Part shown: positions 29,649-37,700 of the stretch, piece after piece
Layout of the letters: every line of letters begins with the position of its first letter
Numbering within the stretch: the first letter of the stretch is position 1
Origin: Clostridiales bacterium
GTDB lineage: Bacteria > Bacillota > Clostridia > Lachnospirales > WQUN01
Length of the DNA stretch: 37,801 nt
Direction: 5' to 3'
Assembly: GCA_031270945.1 (NCBI GenBank)
Contig: JAISWZ010000420.1
Span: 1-37,801, forward strand
Notes under the pieces: model-generated
What the model saw: only the letters and a program-made list of their open reading frames with translations
What the model was told of the DNA's origin: nothing
Databases searched by the model: none
Made by a program: the position numbers and the translations under genes

Positions 29649-30809
29649 CTACGCGAATGCTGTGAAGGAAAGCATGAGCCCGCCTGTTGTGTTGTTTCCG
29701 TCATCCTCGTAGCCGTACTCTCCGAAGGTGAACTCTACTATGAACGGGATGTCTCCTGCCGCTTTCTTCACGGCTTCTGCCAGCTCTTCGATCCTGTCGC
29801 CGATCCCGGCTCTTCTGCCGCCGCAGTGCACCAGGTGCAAAGCTTGGGGCTTTTGGCCAAGCTTCTCGATGACTTTATCGATTGCTTCAGGGGCTGACGC
29901 TATGAGCTTGTCTACGCTTCCTTGCATCTGTATGACCGCAGTGCCAACAGCGAGGTTGGCGCCTATGTTCATGGAGTAGTTGTCATTGCCGAACATCGGG
30001 TGCCTGATCGCGGTCAAGTCGCCAAGGCGATCCTTCACTCCCAGAGGGGCTGTGATTGTGGCGACAAGCAAGTTTCCTCCAAGTATATCATCCGGGTTTT
30101 GGGATGTCCACTCCGCATACTTCTTTACTGCTGGAACTCCGTCTATCTCAACGAGGGTACGCTTTCCTTCAAGTTTTGTTATTATTCCGACATTGGCAGT
30201 CTCGTCGTAAGCGCCTGTGAAGACGTTTGCGAAGGGGCTGTCAGTGTAGATGAACGCTACAGCAACTGCGTTGGCGGAAACCGCTTTGTCTGTGAAGAGC
30301 AGCCAGTCGCCAGAGATTGAGTTGTCAGCGGCGCTTCCGCCAAAGAACGGAACCCTTCCTATTACCTCAGTTATGCCTTTCAAGAAGAACTCTTCTTCTC
30401 CTGGAGGGGCGACCATGTAGAAAAGTGCTGGGGGAACATTTTTCCCTGCAGCTTTCAGCGCTTCAAGGGCGGCCTTCTTGCCAGCCTCGCGGGCGCACTC
30501 CTCTTTTTCCACAATCGCGACTCCCACTTCCAGATCTCCAGCAAGGGCGAAGACTCCAACGAATCCGCCGTCGCCAGTGATAAAGCCTTCAGGCGTGATT
30601 ACGCCGGTGAAGGAGGTGTTTCCGATTAGCGGAACACCTGGCAGCTTTTCTGAAATGCTGTCAAGAAGCGCCTTCTGGTCGTACTGGACGCCGCTGTAAA
30701 CGAAGGCAAGCTTTATGTCAGACAAAGCTTGCGCTGCTTTCAAAGCCGCCTCGGCGCCGGCCTCAGCCGGGCTGGGTATTGAGCTGCCGCTTGCGTATGC
30801 TTTAAGCAT
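29649..30809 (-). CDS. FIST-domain protein (FIST N and FIST C)
   Basis: 386 residues; the ATG at 30807-30809 has GAGGAGG upstream. The FIST_N part (about 1-200) contains KLAFVYSGVQYD, PGVPLIGNTSFTGVITPEGF and VPFFGGSAADN. The FIST_C part (about 215-386) contains TSQNPDDILGGNLL, RHPMFGNDNYSMN, LHLVHCGGRRAGIGDRIEE and VEFTFGEYGY. FIST is a sensory domain pair thought to bind small ligands; it often sits in front of GGDEF, kinase or chemotaxis domains. Here it stands alone without an output domain, so it may be a binding protein that works with a partner. A strong promoter lies upstream and the aldehyde dehydrogenase gene follows, suggesting a shared metabolite. No signal peptide. Confidence 0.88.
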   Translation of the reverse strand: MLKAYASGSSIPSPAEAGAEAALKAAQALSDIKLAFVYSGVQYDQKALLDSISEKLPGVPLIGNTSFTGVITPEGFITGDGGFVGVFALAGDLEVGVAIVEKEECAREAGKKAALEALKAAGKNVPPALFYMVAPPGEEEFFLKGITEVIGRVPFFGGSAADNSISGDWLLFTDKAVSANAVAVAFIYTDSPFANVFTGAYDETANVGIITKLEGKRTLVEIDGVPAVKKYAEWTSQNPDDILGGNLLVATITAPLGVKDRLGDLTAIRHPMFGNDNYSMNIGANLAVGTAVIQMQGSVDKLIASAPEAIDKVIEKLGQKPQALHLVHCGGRRAGIGDRIEELAEAVKKAAGDIPFIVEFTFGEYGYEDDGNNTTGGLMLSFTAFA

Positions 30810-30917
30810 TTAATAGCCTCCTCGCCCGCTTGGGGCTTTTGTGCAAAGAAATGGGCTTACTTTCATCTTTATCGTAAGCATTTTCTGTATCTAGCGCACG
30901 TGAGGAAATCTGTTATG

Positions 30918-30946
30918 ATCATAATGCCTTTATTAGATGCTGTCAA
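30918..30946 (-). promoter_or_regulatory. Sigma-A promoter of the FIST-aldehyde dehydrogenase unit
   Basis: Minus strand: TTGACA (30941-30946), 17-nt spacer, TATGAT (30918-30923). The -10 box lies inside a perfect 12-bp palindrome TTATGATCATAA (30913-30924). Leader about 100 nt. Confidence 0.88.
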
Positions 30947-30975
30947 GCTGCGTATTATTGTTATTCGGAAAGCGC

Positions 30976-30992
30976 GTTCCACCTGGTGGAAC
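30976..30992. promoter_or_regulatory. Candidate operator palindrome
   Basis: GTTCCACC-T-GGTGGAAC, a perfect 17-bp inverted repeat, about 30 bp upstream of the -35 box of the FIST promoter. Size and symmetry suit a dimeric regulator such as the IclR protein encoded at 27125. No second copy was found in the window, including in front of the iclR gene. Confidence 0.6.
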
Positions 30993-31100
30993 AGTGTGGT
31001 GCAGGGTGAAGGCTGCAATAGGGATGGCCGAATTTATGGAGAGAGAAGGGGGAGCTCGGATGGGGGATACTCCAAAGGCGGCGAGAGAAAGGTTTATAGA

Positions 31101-31220
31101 CTTCCATTAATTCTCATGAATAAGGGATCGAGAGCGCGGGCATATTATTTATAGGATATGTATCAAGTCAAGCACAAAAGCGGAGGAGCGGGAAACCCTC
31201 CGTTTTTGTGCTTCGTTCGG
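31101..31220. repeat. 120-bp H module, copy A (hairpin unit)
   Basis: Starts TTCCATTAATTCTCATGAAT and ends in a 17-bp stem (31170-31213: AAGCACAAAAGCGGAGG / CCTCCGTTTTTGTGCTT, one G-T pair), followed by CGTTCGGGTTTTTGGG. The A/T block in the stem lets the hairpin work as a terminator both ways. Immediately left of the stem, the minus strand reads TTGACT, 18 nt, TAATAT. Confidence 0.85.
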
Positions 31221-31412
31221 GTTTTTGGGTTAATTTGAGAATGGCGGAATCATGGGAATAAAAAATATATGTTAGCATGGCGGACATGATGATTTGTTGA
31301 GCCTTGGTACTGGTCCTATGTTGAGGGAATGAATTAAAATGGCGGAATCAAGGGATTAAAAAACATAAGTTAGCAATAATACTCCAAAAACTGCGCGAGA
31401 TAGGGCATATGA

Positions 31413-31533
31413 TATTCCATTAATTCTCATGCATAAGAGATCGAGAACGCAGGCATATTATTTATAGGATATGTATCAAGTCAAGCACAAAAGCGGAGGA
31501 GCGGGAGACCCTCCGTTTTTGTGCTTCGTTCGG
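31413..31533. repeat. H module, copy B
   Basis: Same plan as copy A with the hairpin intact (loop AGCGGGAGAC) and the TTGACT / TAATAT pair on the minus strand conserved. Followed by CGGGTATTTGGG. Confidence 0.85.
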
Positions 31534-31630
31534 GTATTTGGGTTTTTATTGGAAAATGGCGGAATCATGGGAATAAGAAACATAAGGTAGCAATGATACT
31601 CCGAAGATTGCGAGAGATAGGGCATACGAT

Positions 31631-31750
31631 ATTCCATTAATTCTCATGAATAAGGGATCGAGAGCGCGGGCATATTATTTGTAGGATATGTATCAAGTCA
31701 AGCACAAAAGCGGAGGAGCGGGAGACCCTCCGTTTTTGTGCTTCGTTCGG
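31631..31750. repeat. H module, copy C
   Basis: Same plan; a single A-to-G change in TTTATAGG (here TTTGTAGG) lies between the two promoter-like boxes. Hairpin identical to copy B. Confidence 0.85.
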
Positions 31751-31943
31751 TTTTTGGGGTTAATTTGAAGATGGCGGAATCAAGGGATTAAGAAACATGA
31801 GTTAGTAATGCTGGCATGACGATGTATTGATCCTCGGTACTGGTCCTGTGCTGAGGGAATGAATTAAAAATGGCGGAATCAAGGGATTAAGGAGCATAAG
31901 TTAGCAATAATACTCCAAAAACTGCGAGAGATAGGGCATACGA

Positions 31944-32064
31944 TATTCCATTAATTCTCATGCATAAGGGATCGAGAACGCGGGCATATTATTTATAGGA
32001 TATGTATCAAGTCAAGCACAAAAGCGGAGGAGCGAGAGGCCCTCCGTTTTTGTGCTTCGTTCGG
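31944..32064. repeat. H module, copy D
   Basis: Same plan; the loop differs (AGCGAGAGGC) while the 17-bp stem is unchanged. Last H module before the SLH gene; four R35 copies without H follow. Confidence 0.85.
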
Positions 32065-32421
32065 TTTTTGGGTTTTAATTTGAAAAAGGCGGAATCAAGG
32101 GATTAAGAAACATAAGTTAGCATTACTGGCATGCGAAATACCATTATTGCCTCGATATTGATCTTGTGTAGAGGTATATATCAAGAGGCATCTAAAGATG
32201 GCGGAATCAAGGGATTAAGAAACATAAGTTAGCATTGCAGACATGGACATCTAGATGAAGTGAGCAGACTACTCGTAATTGTCCAAGCATCTAAAAACGG
32301 CGGAATCAAGGGATTAATAAATATAAGTTAGCATGACGGGCATGGCGAAGCACAGACGGCTTTTAACAGCTAAAGCGCTTAAAAATGGCGGAATCATGGG
32401 AATAATAAATATAAGTTAGCG

Positions 32422-32627
32422 CTTTGCTCGGCTAAGCGAAGGCATAACTGCCTATCATGATTCGTCATCCATGAAGCGATTTATTTTGTGTACATATTAA
32501 TGTTAGGATTGCAAAGACTAAATTAGAATTGGCATGATAAATGTCGAATTTTAGCATATCTCAAATTACTGCGGCGAAGCCAACAAATTGGGATTGCTCT
32601 TATAATAAAAATTTTAGGAGGTTTATA
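32422..32627 (+). promoter_or_regulatory. Leader region of the RCC1-SLH gene
   Basis: About 200 nt between the last R35 copy and the ATG. It has a TATAAT at 32601-32606 without a good -35 box at the usual distance, and a weak pair TTGCAA / CATGAT near 32509-32538. A palindromic element end (AGCATATCTCAAATT, 32553-32567) lies within it. AGGAGGT at 32616-32622 is the ribosome binding site. Confidence 0.4.
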
Positions 32628-35246
32628 ATGACTAACGCAGCAAAGCGCCTCATAGGGACGCTCATGGCAACGCTCCTGGTCTTTGGGGCTCCTGGCATCA
32701 AGGTAGTGGAAGCGGCCACCGGGCCGGTACCGACAGAAGTGCGCACCTTTGACCCTGGAACCGATCACTTTATCACGATCAAGGATGATGGCACAGTCTG
32801 GGGAACAGGAAGCAACAATTACGGGCAGATGGGTGATGGAACAACCACAGATCGCCACACTGAAACGGTCAAAATCATGGACGGCAAATTTAAGGCAGTG
32901 GAAGTGATGGATGACACTAGCTTCGCGTTGAGCCAGGATGGCACACTGTATGGCTGGGGAGCAGTAAGCTACATGGATTACAAGCTCACGCCTGTTAAGT
33001 ACATGGATCAGGTCGTTGACTTTCAGTCGTTTGACTATATGGCTTGGGCTTTGAAGAATGACGGCACTCTTTGGTCATGGGGAAGTCAACCTTCGGATTC
33101 TTACATGAATGAGGGGCCAAACCAGATTTTAGACAAGGTTTATTCATTCAAGCATGGCTATTATGGAACTGCATACGCTATTAGAACTGATGGCACTTTA
33201 TGGTTGGATTTATATGGCGCAGGGGATGAGAAAGACGGAGAGTTTTCCAAGATAGCGGACGATGTAATTCAGGTCATTCCGATCGATAGTTTTGATGAAA
33301 TATCAGTGCAGCATGCCGCCTACGTCAAAAAAGACGGCTCTCTGTGGGAAGTTAAATTGGGTGATGGCAAACCAGAGCACAAGAAGGTCATGGATTCAGT
33401 GAAAAAGGTAGAAGGAGGCCTCTACAGAAAGCTTGCGCTAAAGGAAGACGGCTCGGTTTGGCAATGGGGTGAAGGATGGTACAGGAACAATGATGGGGAT
33501 CTTACAAGTGAGCCGATAGCGGTTCCTGAAAAGGTAACTGACAACGCTATTGACATATTTGTATTGGAAAATATATGCGGAGTCTTGAAAAAAGACGGAT
33601 CTTACTGGTCTTGGGGCAGAAACGCTTACGGAGAGGTTGGAGACGGAACAAGAACACCTAGATATCAGCCTGTGAAGGTCATGGATTCGGTGTCATCAGT
33701 AAATATTTGGTATGGCTTCGCTTTTGTTCAGCAGTCTGATGGAGACATCTACTACATGGGGTATAATGGTGATAACGAACCAGTCAAGCCATACTGTTTG
33801 TTTGAAAAAGGCATGCTTCCAGCCGGAGCTCCAGTATTTAGCCCGGTTATCAAGTTGCCGGAAACAGACGAGGAAGACACAACGCCAGCTCCAACTGAAA
33901 CACCTGCTCCAACACCGACAGAAGCGCCAGTGAACTATCTCTATGATATCGTTGATCCAGGCGAAGCAGTGACGTTGCCTTCTGAGAAGCTGGAAGCGAT
34001 TGCTAGCGCTTCCCAAGCAGCTACAGCTGTAAAAGAAGTGATTGCTACGCTTACGGCAGAACAGAAGAGCTCTGCCACAGGAATAGACCGAGTTACCCTG
34101 TTTGCCGAAGAGGCGATAGCTCAGGCGGCAAGCGAGTATACCCAAGGAAGCATTACTATAGACTTGGCGAAGGCGAATGCCTTGGAAGCCAAGGTAAAAG
34201 AAGCGAAAGAAGCTGTTGAAACCGCGCTTGCATCTGAAGGCATTATCCCCAGGCGAGAGCTAAGGACAAAAGGGAAGATCCTGGCTGACAGCGGTTCGTT
34301 GGATATTAAAGTGGCGTCTTCGACCAAGCAGTCAAGCCTTGACTCTGTTGCGGTAGACACTCCCTATGGAGCGCTGGAGTTCTCTTCAGAGATGCTAGAT
34401 ACCCTGGACAGTGATCTGGCTGTCGGCGTTTCAAACGGAGATACAATCCTTCAGTGGTCAAATGGATTTGTTGACACCATAGCCGCTGACAACGCGCTTG
34501 CCATCAAATTTGACAAGGAGCTTAAGGCTGGCGTAAAGCTTTCGATTCCGGCAACCGGAGACGATTCATATCTAGCTATCGTAAACGAGAAAGGCGAGGC
34601 TTCAGGCGGAAAGTTCAACCCGGCAACGGGAAGGCTTGAAGCTGTGATCAGCGCCTCCTCGTCCTACTCGATAAAAGACAACAAAAAGGATTTTGCTGAC
34701 ATCCAGTCAAAATCCAAAGAGATGCAAAAGGCCATATCGGTTTTGACTGCCAAGGGAATCATCAGCGGGACAGGAGCGTCAACATTCTCTCCTGATCAGG
34801 CCATATCAAGGGCTGAGATAGCGGCTCTTGTCCTAAGGGCCTTGTCTAAGCTCAACAACAGCGAGGATGGGCAGTTCTCTGATGTTTCAAGCGGAGACTG
34901 GTACTTTGGCGCTGCTGGATCCGCCAAGAAGCACGGTATCATGGCTGGCACGAGCGCTACAGAGTTCTCGCCAAAGGCCATCATACCCAAGGATCAAATT
35001 GTGGCGGTTGCGGCCAGGGTTTTGCGCCTGGAGATGAAATATAAAGATCCGGCTGACACTGCAGCCGCGCTCTCGGTTTACTCTGACGCAGGGCAATTGG
35101 CTGACTGGTCTAAGGTTGACATCTCTCTGGCCGCAAGGGAAAACCTGGCGGTTGGCAGAAGCGACGGAAAATTTGCGCCGACTGCCGAAATGACAAGGGG
35201 AGATGCCGCTGTAGTGTTGTACAGGCTTTTCAACAAGCTCTGGTAA
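32628..35246 (+). CDS. S-layer homology protein with RCC1-like repeats
   Basis: 872 residues from ATG 32628, chosen because AGGAGGT lies 5 nt upstream and it opens a signal peptide (TNAAKRLIGTLMATLLVFGA, cleaved near VEAAT). Residues about 40-410 are RCC1/alpha-tubulin-suppressor-like repeats (DGTVWGTGSNNYGQMGDG, DGTLYGWG, DGTLWSWG, DGSYWSWGRNAYGEVGDG) that form a beta-propeller. A Thr/Pro linker (TPAPTETPAPTPTEAP) at about 418-434 leads to a helical module (YLYDIVDPGEAVTLPSEKL..., about 436-570) and a beta-rich stretch. Three SLH domains (about 687-872; TFSPDQAISRAEIAALVLR, WYFGAAGSAKKHGIMAG, FAPTAEMTRGDAAVVLYRL) anchor it to the cell-wall polymer. Function of the displayed propeller is unknown, probably binding. 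A strong terminator follows; the 1.3-kb repeat array precedes it. Confidence 0.92.
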   Translation: MTNAAKRLIGTLMATLLVFGAPGIKVVEAATGPVPTEVRTFDPGTDHFITIKDDGTVWGTGSNNYGQMGDGTTTDRHTETVKIMDGKFKAVEVMDDTSFALSQDGTLYGWGAVSYMDYKLTPVKYMDQVVDFQSFDYMAWALKNDGTLWSWGSQPSDSYMNEGPNQILDKVYSFKHGYYGTAYAIRTDGTLWLDLYGAGDEKDGEFSKIADDVIQVIPIDSFDEISVQHAAYVKKDGSLWEVKLGDGKPEHKKVMDSVKKVEGGLYRKLALKEDGSVWQWGEGWYRNNDGDLTSEPIAVPEKVTDNAIDIFVLENICGVLKKDGSYWSWGRNAYGEVGDGTRTPRYQPVKVMDSVSSVNIWYGFAFVQQSDGDIYYMGYNGDNEPVKPYCLFEKGMLPAGAPVFSPVIKLPETDEEDTTPAPTETPAPTPTEAPVNYLYDIVDPGEAVTLPSEKLEAIASASQAATAVKEVIATLTAEQKSSATGIDRVTLFAEEAIAQAASEYTQGSITIDLAKANALEAKVKEAKEAVETALASEGIIPRRELRTKGKILADSGSLDIKVASSTKQSSLDSVAVDTPYGALEFSSEMLDTLDSDLAVGVSNGDTILQWSNGFVDTIAADNALAIKFDKELKAGVKLSIPATGDDSYLAIVNEKGEASGGKFNPATGRLEAVISASSSYSIKDNKKDFADIQSKSKEMQKAISVLTAKGIISGTGASTFSPDQAISRAEIAALVLRALSKLNNSEDGQFSDVSSGDWYFGAAGSAKKHGIMAGTSATEFSPKAIIPKDQIVAVAARVLRLEMKYKDPADTAAALSVYSDAGQLADWSKVDISLAARENLAVGRSDGKFAPTAEMTRGDAAVVLYRLFNKLW

Positions 35247-35255
35247 GAGGTTTGA

Positions 35256-35293
35256 AGCGCCGCGCGGACATGGGAGTCCGCGCGGCGCTCTTT
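35256..35293 (+). terminator. Terminator of the RCC1-SLH gene
   Basis: 14-bp GC-rich perfect stem AGCGCCGCGCGGAC / GTCCGCGCGGCGCT with a 6-nt loop, then CTTTT, 10 nt after the stop. Confidence 0.9.
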
Positions 35294-35332
35294 TGGTTTC
35301 AAGCCAGGTAAGCTCCCACATCCAAAAGCTAA

Positions 35333-35361
35333 TTGTTTCTTATTAAAGAAAATGTTATCAT
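35333..35361 (+). promoter_or_regulatory. Probable sigma-A promoter of the second SLH gene
   Basis: TTGTTT (35333-35338), 17-nt spacer, TATCAT (35356-35361). Places the start near 35368 with a leader of about 108 nt. Confidence 0.65.
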
Positions 35362-35405
35362 TATACGAGATGACAAAACAAGACATGAGTCGACGGAGCT
35401 TTGCT

Positions 35406-35459
35406 TGCGTATCTATAGTATGAGCGAGCGCGTTTTCGCTCGCAAGAAAAGGATACGCA
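35406..35459 (+). promoter_or_regulatory. Structured leader in front of the second SLH gene
   Basis: Outer stem TGCGTATC (35406-35413) / GATACGCA (35452-35459) and inner hairpin GCGAGCG-CGTTTT-CGCTCGC (35424-35443). The outer stem ends 3 nt before the AAGGAGGT ribosome binding site at 35463-35470, so folding could affect translation or mRNA stability. Confidence 0.55.
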
Positions 35460-35476
35460 CAAAAGGAGGTTTTGAA

Positions 35477-36928
35477 ATGGCTGCAGCAATGAAGCGCATT
35501 CTGGCTGCGGCGCTAGGCGCTGCGCTGATTATCGGGCCGCTGGGAGAAACAGCCCAAGCCGCCCAAGCCGCCCAAGCTGGCGAAAAAGAGCTGCGCGATG
35601 AAATGATAGTGTCGATCTTGGAGGAGCTTCCTTCATATCTCTATGATGTGGTGGATCCAGGAGAAGCCGTAGAGTTTCCCTATGAAGACCTTGGGCTCAT
35701 CTCCAACTCTTCTGAAGCGGCTTCAGCAGTGAAAGAAGCGGCCGCTGGGCTTACGGATAGCCAGAAGAGGTCTGCCTCAGGCATCGACAGAATGACCTTG
35801 TACGCGGAAGAGGCGCTTGCCCAAGCGGCGAGCGAGTATGCGCTAGGCGAGATAAACATAGATCTGGCAAGGCTCGAAGCGCTTAAAGCCAAAGCCTTAG
35901 AAGCGAAAGCGGCTGTTGAAGAGGCGCTGGCCGAGTCGGGAATAGAGACCAGGCGCGAGGTCAGATTGAGAGTGAAGATTCTCACAGACGCAAAAATGAT
36001 GGTGCTGATAGATCCGTCAGCAAAAGAGGCAGGCTTGGACGGCGTTGTTGTTGAAACCCCATCCTTTTCTTTGGAGTTCTCCCAAGGCGTTCTTGATCTG
36101 GTTGAAACCCCTCTGTCTATCCACGCTCCAGGAGGAGTGGAGGTTCCGGCTCGCTGGAATGGCGCGGCGTCATCTAGCGGCTTGAACATGCTGATAGGGC
36201 AGGATCTGCTGGAAGGGATAAAGCTTTCCATCTCCATAAGCGGGGATCCTGACAATCTGGCTATCATGAACGAAAGCCGGGTCGCGTTTGGCGGCAAGCT
36301 CAACCCAGCCACAGGCCGGCTGGAAGCCAAGATATTTGAGTCAGGCACATATTCGGCAAAGGAAAACAGCAAGAGCTTTTCTGACATTTCATCAAAGTCA
36401 AACGAGATGCAAAAGGCCATCACAGCTCTTGCGGCAAAGGGCATCATAAGCGGAGTCGCGCCTGGTGTATTCTCCCCAGACTCAGCCATAACCAGGGCTG
36501 AGGTGGCAGCAATAGTGACCAGGATCCTCTCCAAGCAGAGCAAAGGCTATGGCGTGCAGTTTGATGACGTTGAAACTGGCGACTGGTACTATGACGCCGC
36601 TGTCTCCGCGAAAGAGAATGGCATTATGGCTGGGACAAGCGAAAGCGAGTTCTCTCCAGAAATTGTGATACCCAAAGACCAACTCGTAGCCGTAGTAGCC
36701 AGAGCGCTTATCCTGGAAATGAAGTACAAAGAAGTAGACGATTACTCGATCCTATCAATGTTCGCTGACGAGCAGGATTTCGCGGACTGGTCAAAGGTCG
36801 ACATCTCCTTTGCGGCACGGGAAGGACTCGTAGTTGAGAGAAGCGATGGCTTGTTTGATCCGAGCGACGAAATGACAAGAGGAGACGCGGCAGTGCTGCT
36901 GTACCGCTTGTTTTCAAAGGTTTGGTAG
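35477..36928 (+). CDS. S-layer homology protein without propeller
   Basis: 483 residues from ATG 35477 (AAGGAGGT 6 nt upstream). The signal peptide (AAAMKRILAAALGAALIIGP) ends in an AQAAQAAQA stretch from a 9-bp repeat. From residue about 54 the protein is colinear with the C-terminal half of the preceding gene: YLYDVVDPGEAV, the helical module (SASGIDRMTLYAEEALAQAA, LEALKAKALEAKAAVEEAL), a beta-rich segment ending KLNPATGRLEAKI, and three SLH domains (about 300-483; VFSPDSAITRAEVAAIVTR, WYYDAAVSAKENGIMAG, LFDPSDEMTRGDAAVLLYRL). It therefore looks like the same anchor without the displayed RCC1 part. It may be a structural S-layer component. Own promoter and terminator. Confidence 0.92.
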   Translation: MAAAMKRILAAALGAALIIGPLGETAQAAQAAQAGEKELRDEMIVSILEELPSYLYDVVDPGEAVEFPYEDLGLISNSSEAASAVKEAAAGLTDSQKRSASGIDRMTLYAEEALAQAASEYALGEINIDLARLEALKAKALEAKAAVEEALAESGIETRREVRLRVKILTDAKMMVLIDPSAKEAGLDGVVVETPSFSLEFSQGVLDLVETPLSIHAPGGVEVPARWNGAASSSGLNMLIGQDLLEGIKLSISISGDPDNLAIMNESRVAFGGKLNPATGRLEAKIFESGTYSAKENSKSFSDISSKSNEMQKAITALAAKGIISGVAPGVFSPDSAITRAEVAAIVTRILSKQSKGYGVQFDDVETGDWYYDAAVSAKENGIMAGTSESEFSPEIVIPKDQLVAVVARALILEMKYKEVDDYSILSMFADEQDFADWSKVDISFAAREGLVVERSDGLFDPSDEMTRGDAAVLLYRLFSKVW

Positions 36929-36974
36929 GAGTTTTCAGGCAAAGCCCAAAGACTGAAACTTTAAATTGGCATAA

Positions 36975-37005
36975 AAAGCGCCATGCGGCTATCGCATGGC
37001 GCTTT
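36975..37005. terminator. Bidirectional terminator after the second SLH gene
   Basis: 13-bp perfect stem AAAGCGCCATGCG / CGCATGGCGCTTT with a 5-nt loop, then GCTTTTG; lies between the SLH gene and the convergent malic enzyme remnant. Confidence 0.85.
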
Positions 37006-37014
37006 GCTTTTGTC

Positions 37015-37683
37015 TTAAATCTTTATCCTGGCGACTCCGCTTCTTACAGCCGCTTCCGCCACGGCTTTAGATACAGCTTCCTTGACTCTTGGATCGAAAG
37101 CGGCAGGGATGATGCAGTCGGGTGCCAACTCGCGTTCTGAGATCAAATCAGCAATCGCTTTTGCGGCGGCGATCTTCATCTCGTCATTGATGTCAGAAGC
37201 CCTAACGTCCAAGGCACCCCTGAAGATGCCAGGGAAAGCAAGAACGTTGTTGACTTGGTTGGGGTAATCGCTCCTGCCTGTTGCTACTATGGCTGCACCA
37301 GCCGCCATAGCCAAATCTGGCTGAATCTCAGGTACGGGGTTTGCGCAAGCGAATACAATTGCGTCACGCGCCATTGATTTAATCATTTCAGGAGTGACGA
37401 TGCCAGGCGCGGAGACGCCTATAAAGACGTCAGCGCCCATTAGCGCTTTGGACAGATCTCCTTTGACAAGACGGCTGTTTGTGATCTCAGCCATTTCGGC
37501 TTTGAAGGGGTTAAGGCCAGGCCTGCCTTTCCATATGGCGCCTTGCCGATCACACATCACGACATCCTTGAGTCCAAGGGCTTGCAATAGCTTGATCACA
37601 GCAACCCCAGCCGCGCCAGCGCCACTGGTGACAACCCTGATCCCGTCAAGCGTCTTTCCTGTCACTGTCAACGCGTTTATAAC
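37015..37683 (-). pseudogene. Malic enzyme lacking its N-terminal catalytic domain
   Basis: About 222 codons in frame encode the NAD(P)-binding domain of a malic enzyme (malate to pyruvate and CO2): VINALTVTGKTLDGIRVV, the dinucleotide fold SGAGAAGVAVIKLLQALG, VMCDRQGAIWKGR, FIGVSAPGIVTPEMI, ACANPVPEIQPD, GRSDYPNQVNNVLAFPGIFRGALDVRA, and a normal C-terminus (AVRSGVARIKI). The N-terminal malic domain of about 160-170 residues, with the tyrosine, lysine and metal ligands, is absent. A TGA (37684-37686) precedes the first conserved codons (INAL), and beyond it lies a terminator for another gene. No good start codon or ribosome binding site remains (only TTG and GTG near 37671). Probably a truncated gene remnant; a separately expressed cofactor domain is less likely. 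Confidence 0.75.
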
Positions 37684-37700
37684 TCACATTCCAAAGTTCA

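Larger units (their letters stand above)
31243..32421. repeat. R35 array: nine copies of a 35-nt repeat
   Basis: Copies at 31243-31277, 31341-31375, 31558-31592, 31773-31807, 31872-31906, 32088-32122, 32200-32234, 32299-32333 and 32387-32421, all exactly 35 nt and all in the same direction. The repeat begins GGCGGAATCAAGGGATTAA and ends CATAAGTTAGCA. Start-to-start distances are 98, 217, 215, 99, 216, 112, 99 and 88; the 215-217 gaps each contain one H module. Spacers without H usually begin with a CnGnCATG motif and several can form a 9-bp hairpin. Not CRISPR: repeats vary, spacers are long and related to each other. Located upstream of the first SLH gene. Confidence 0.9.

Noticed and set aside
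30900..31154. 84-codon + strand open frame
   Set aside because: Overlaps the FIST promoter and the first H module, starts with GTG and lacks a ribosome binding site.
31243..32421. CRISPR array
   Set aside because: Repeats differ from one another, spacers are 53-182 nt and related to each other, and no cas gene is present.
31243..32421. Integron attC sites
   Set aside because: The GTTAGCA end loosely recalls an attC core, but there are no gene cassettes, no integrase and no matching inverse core.
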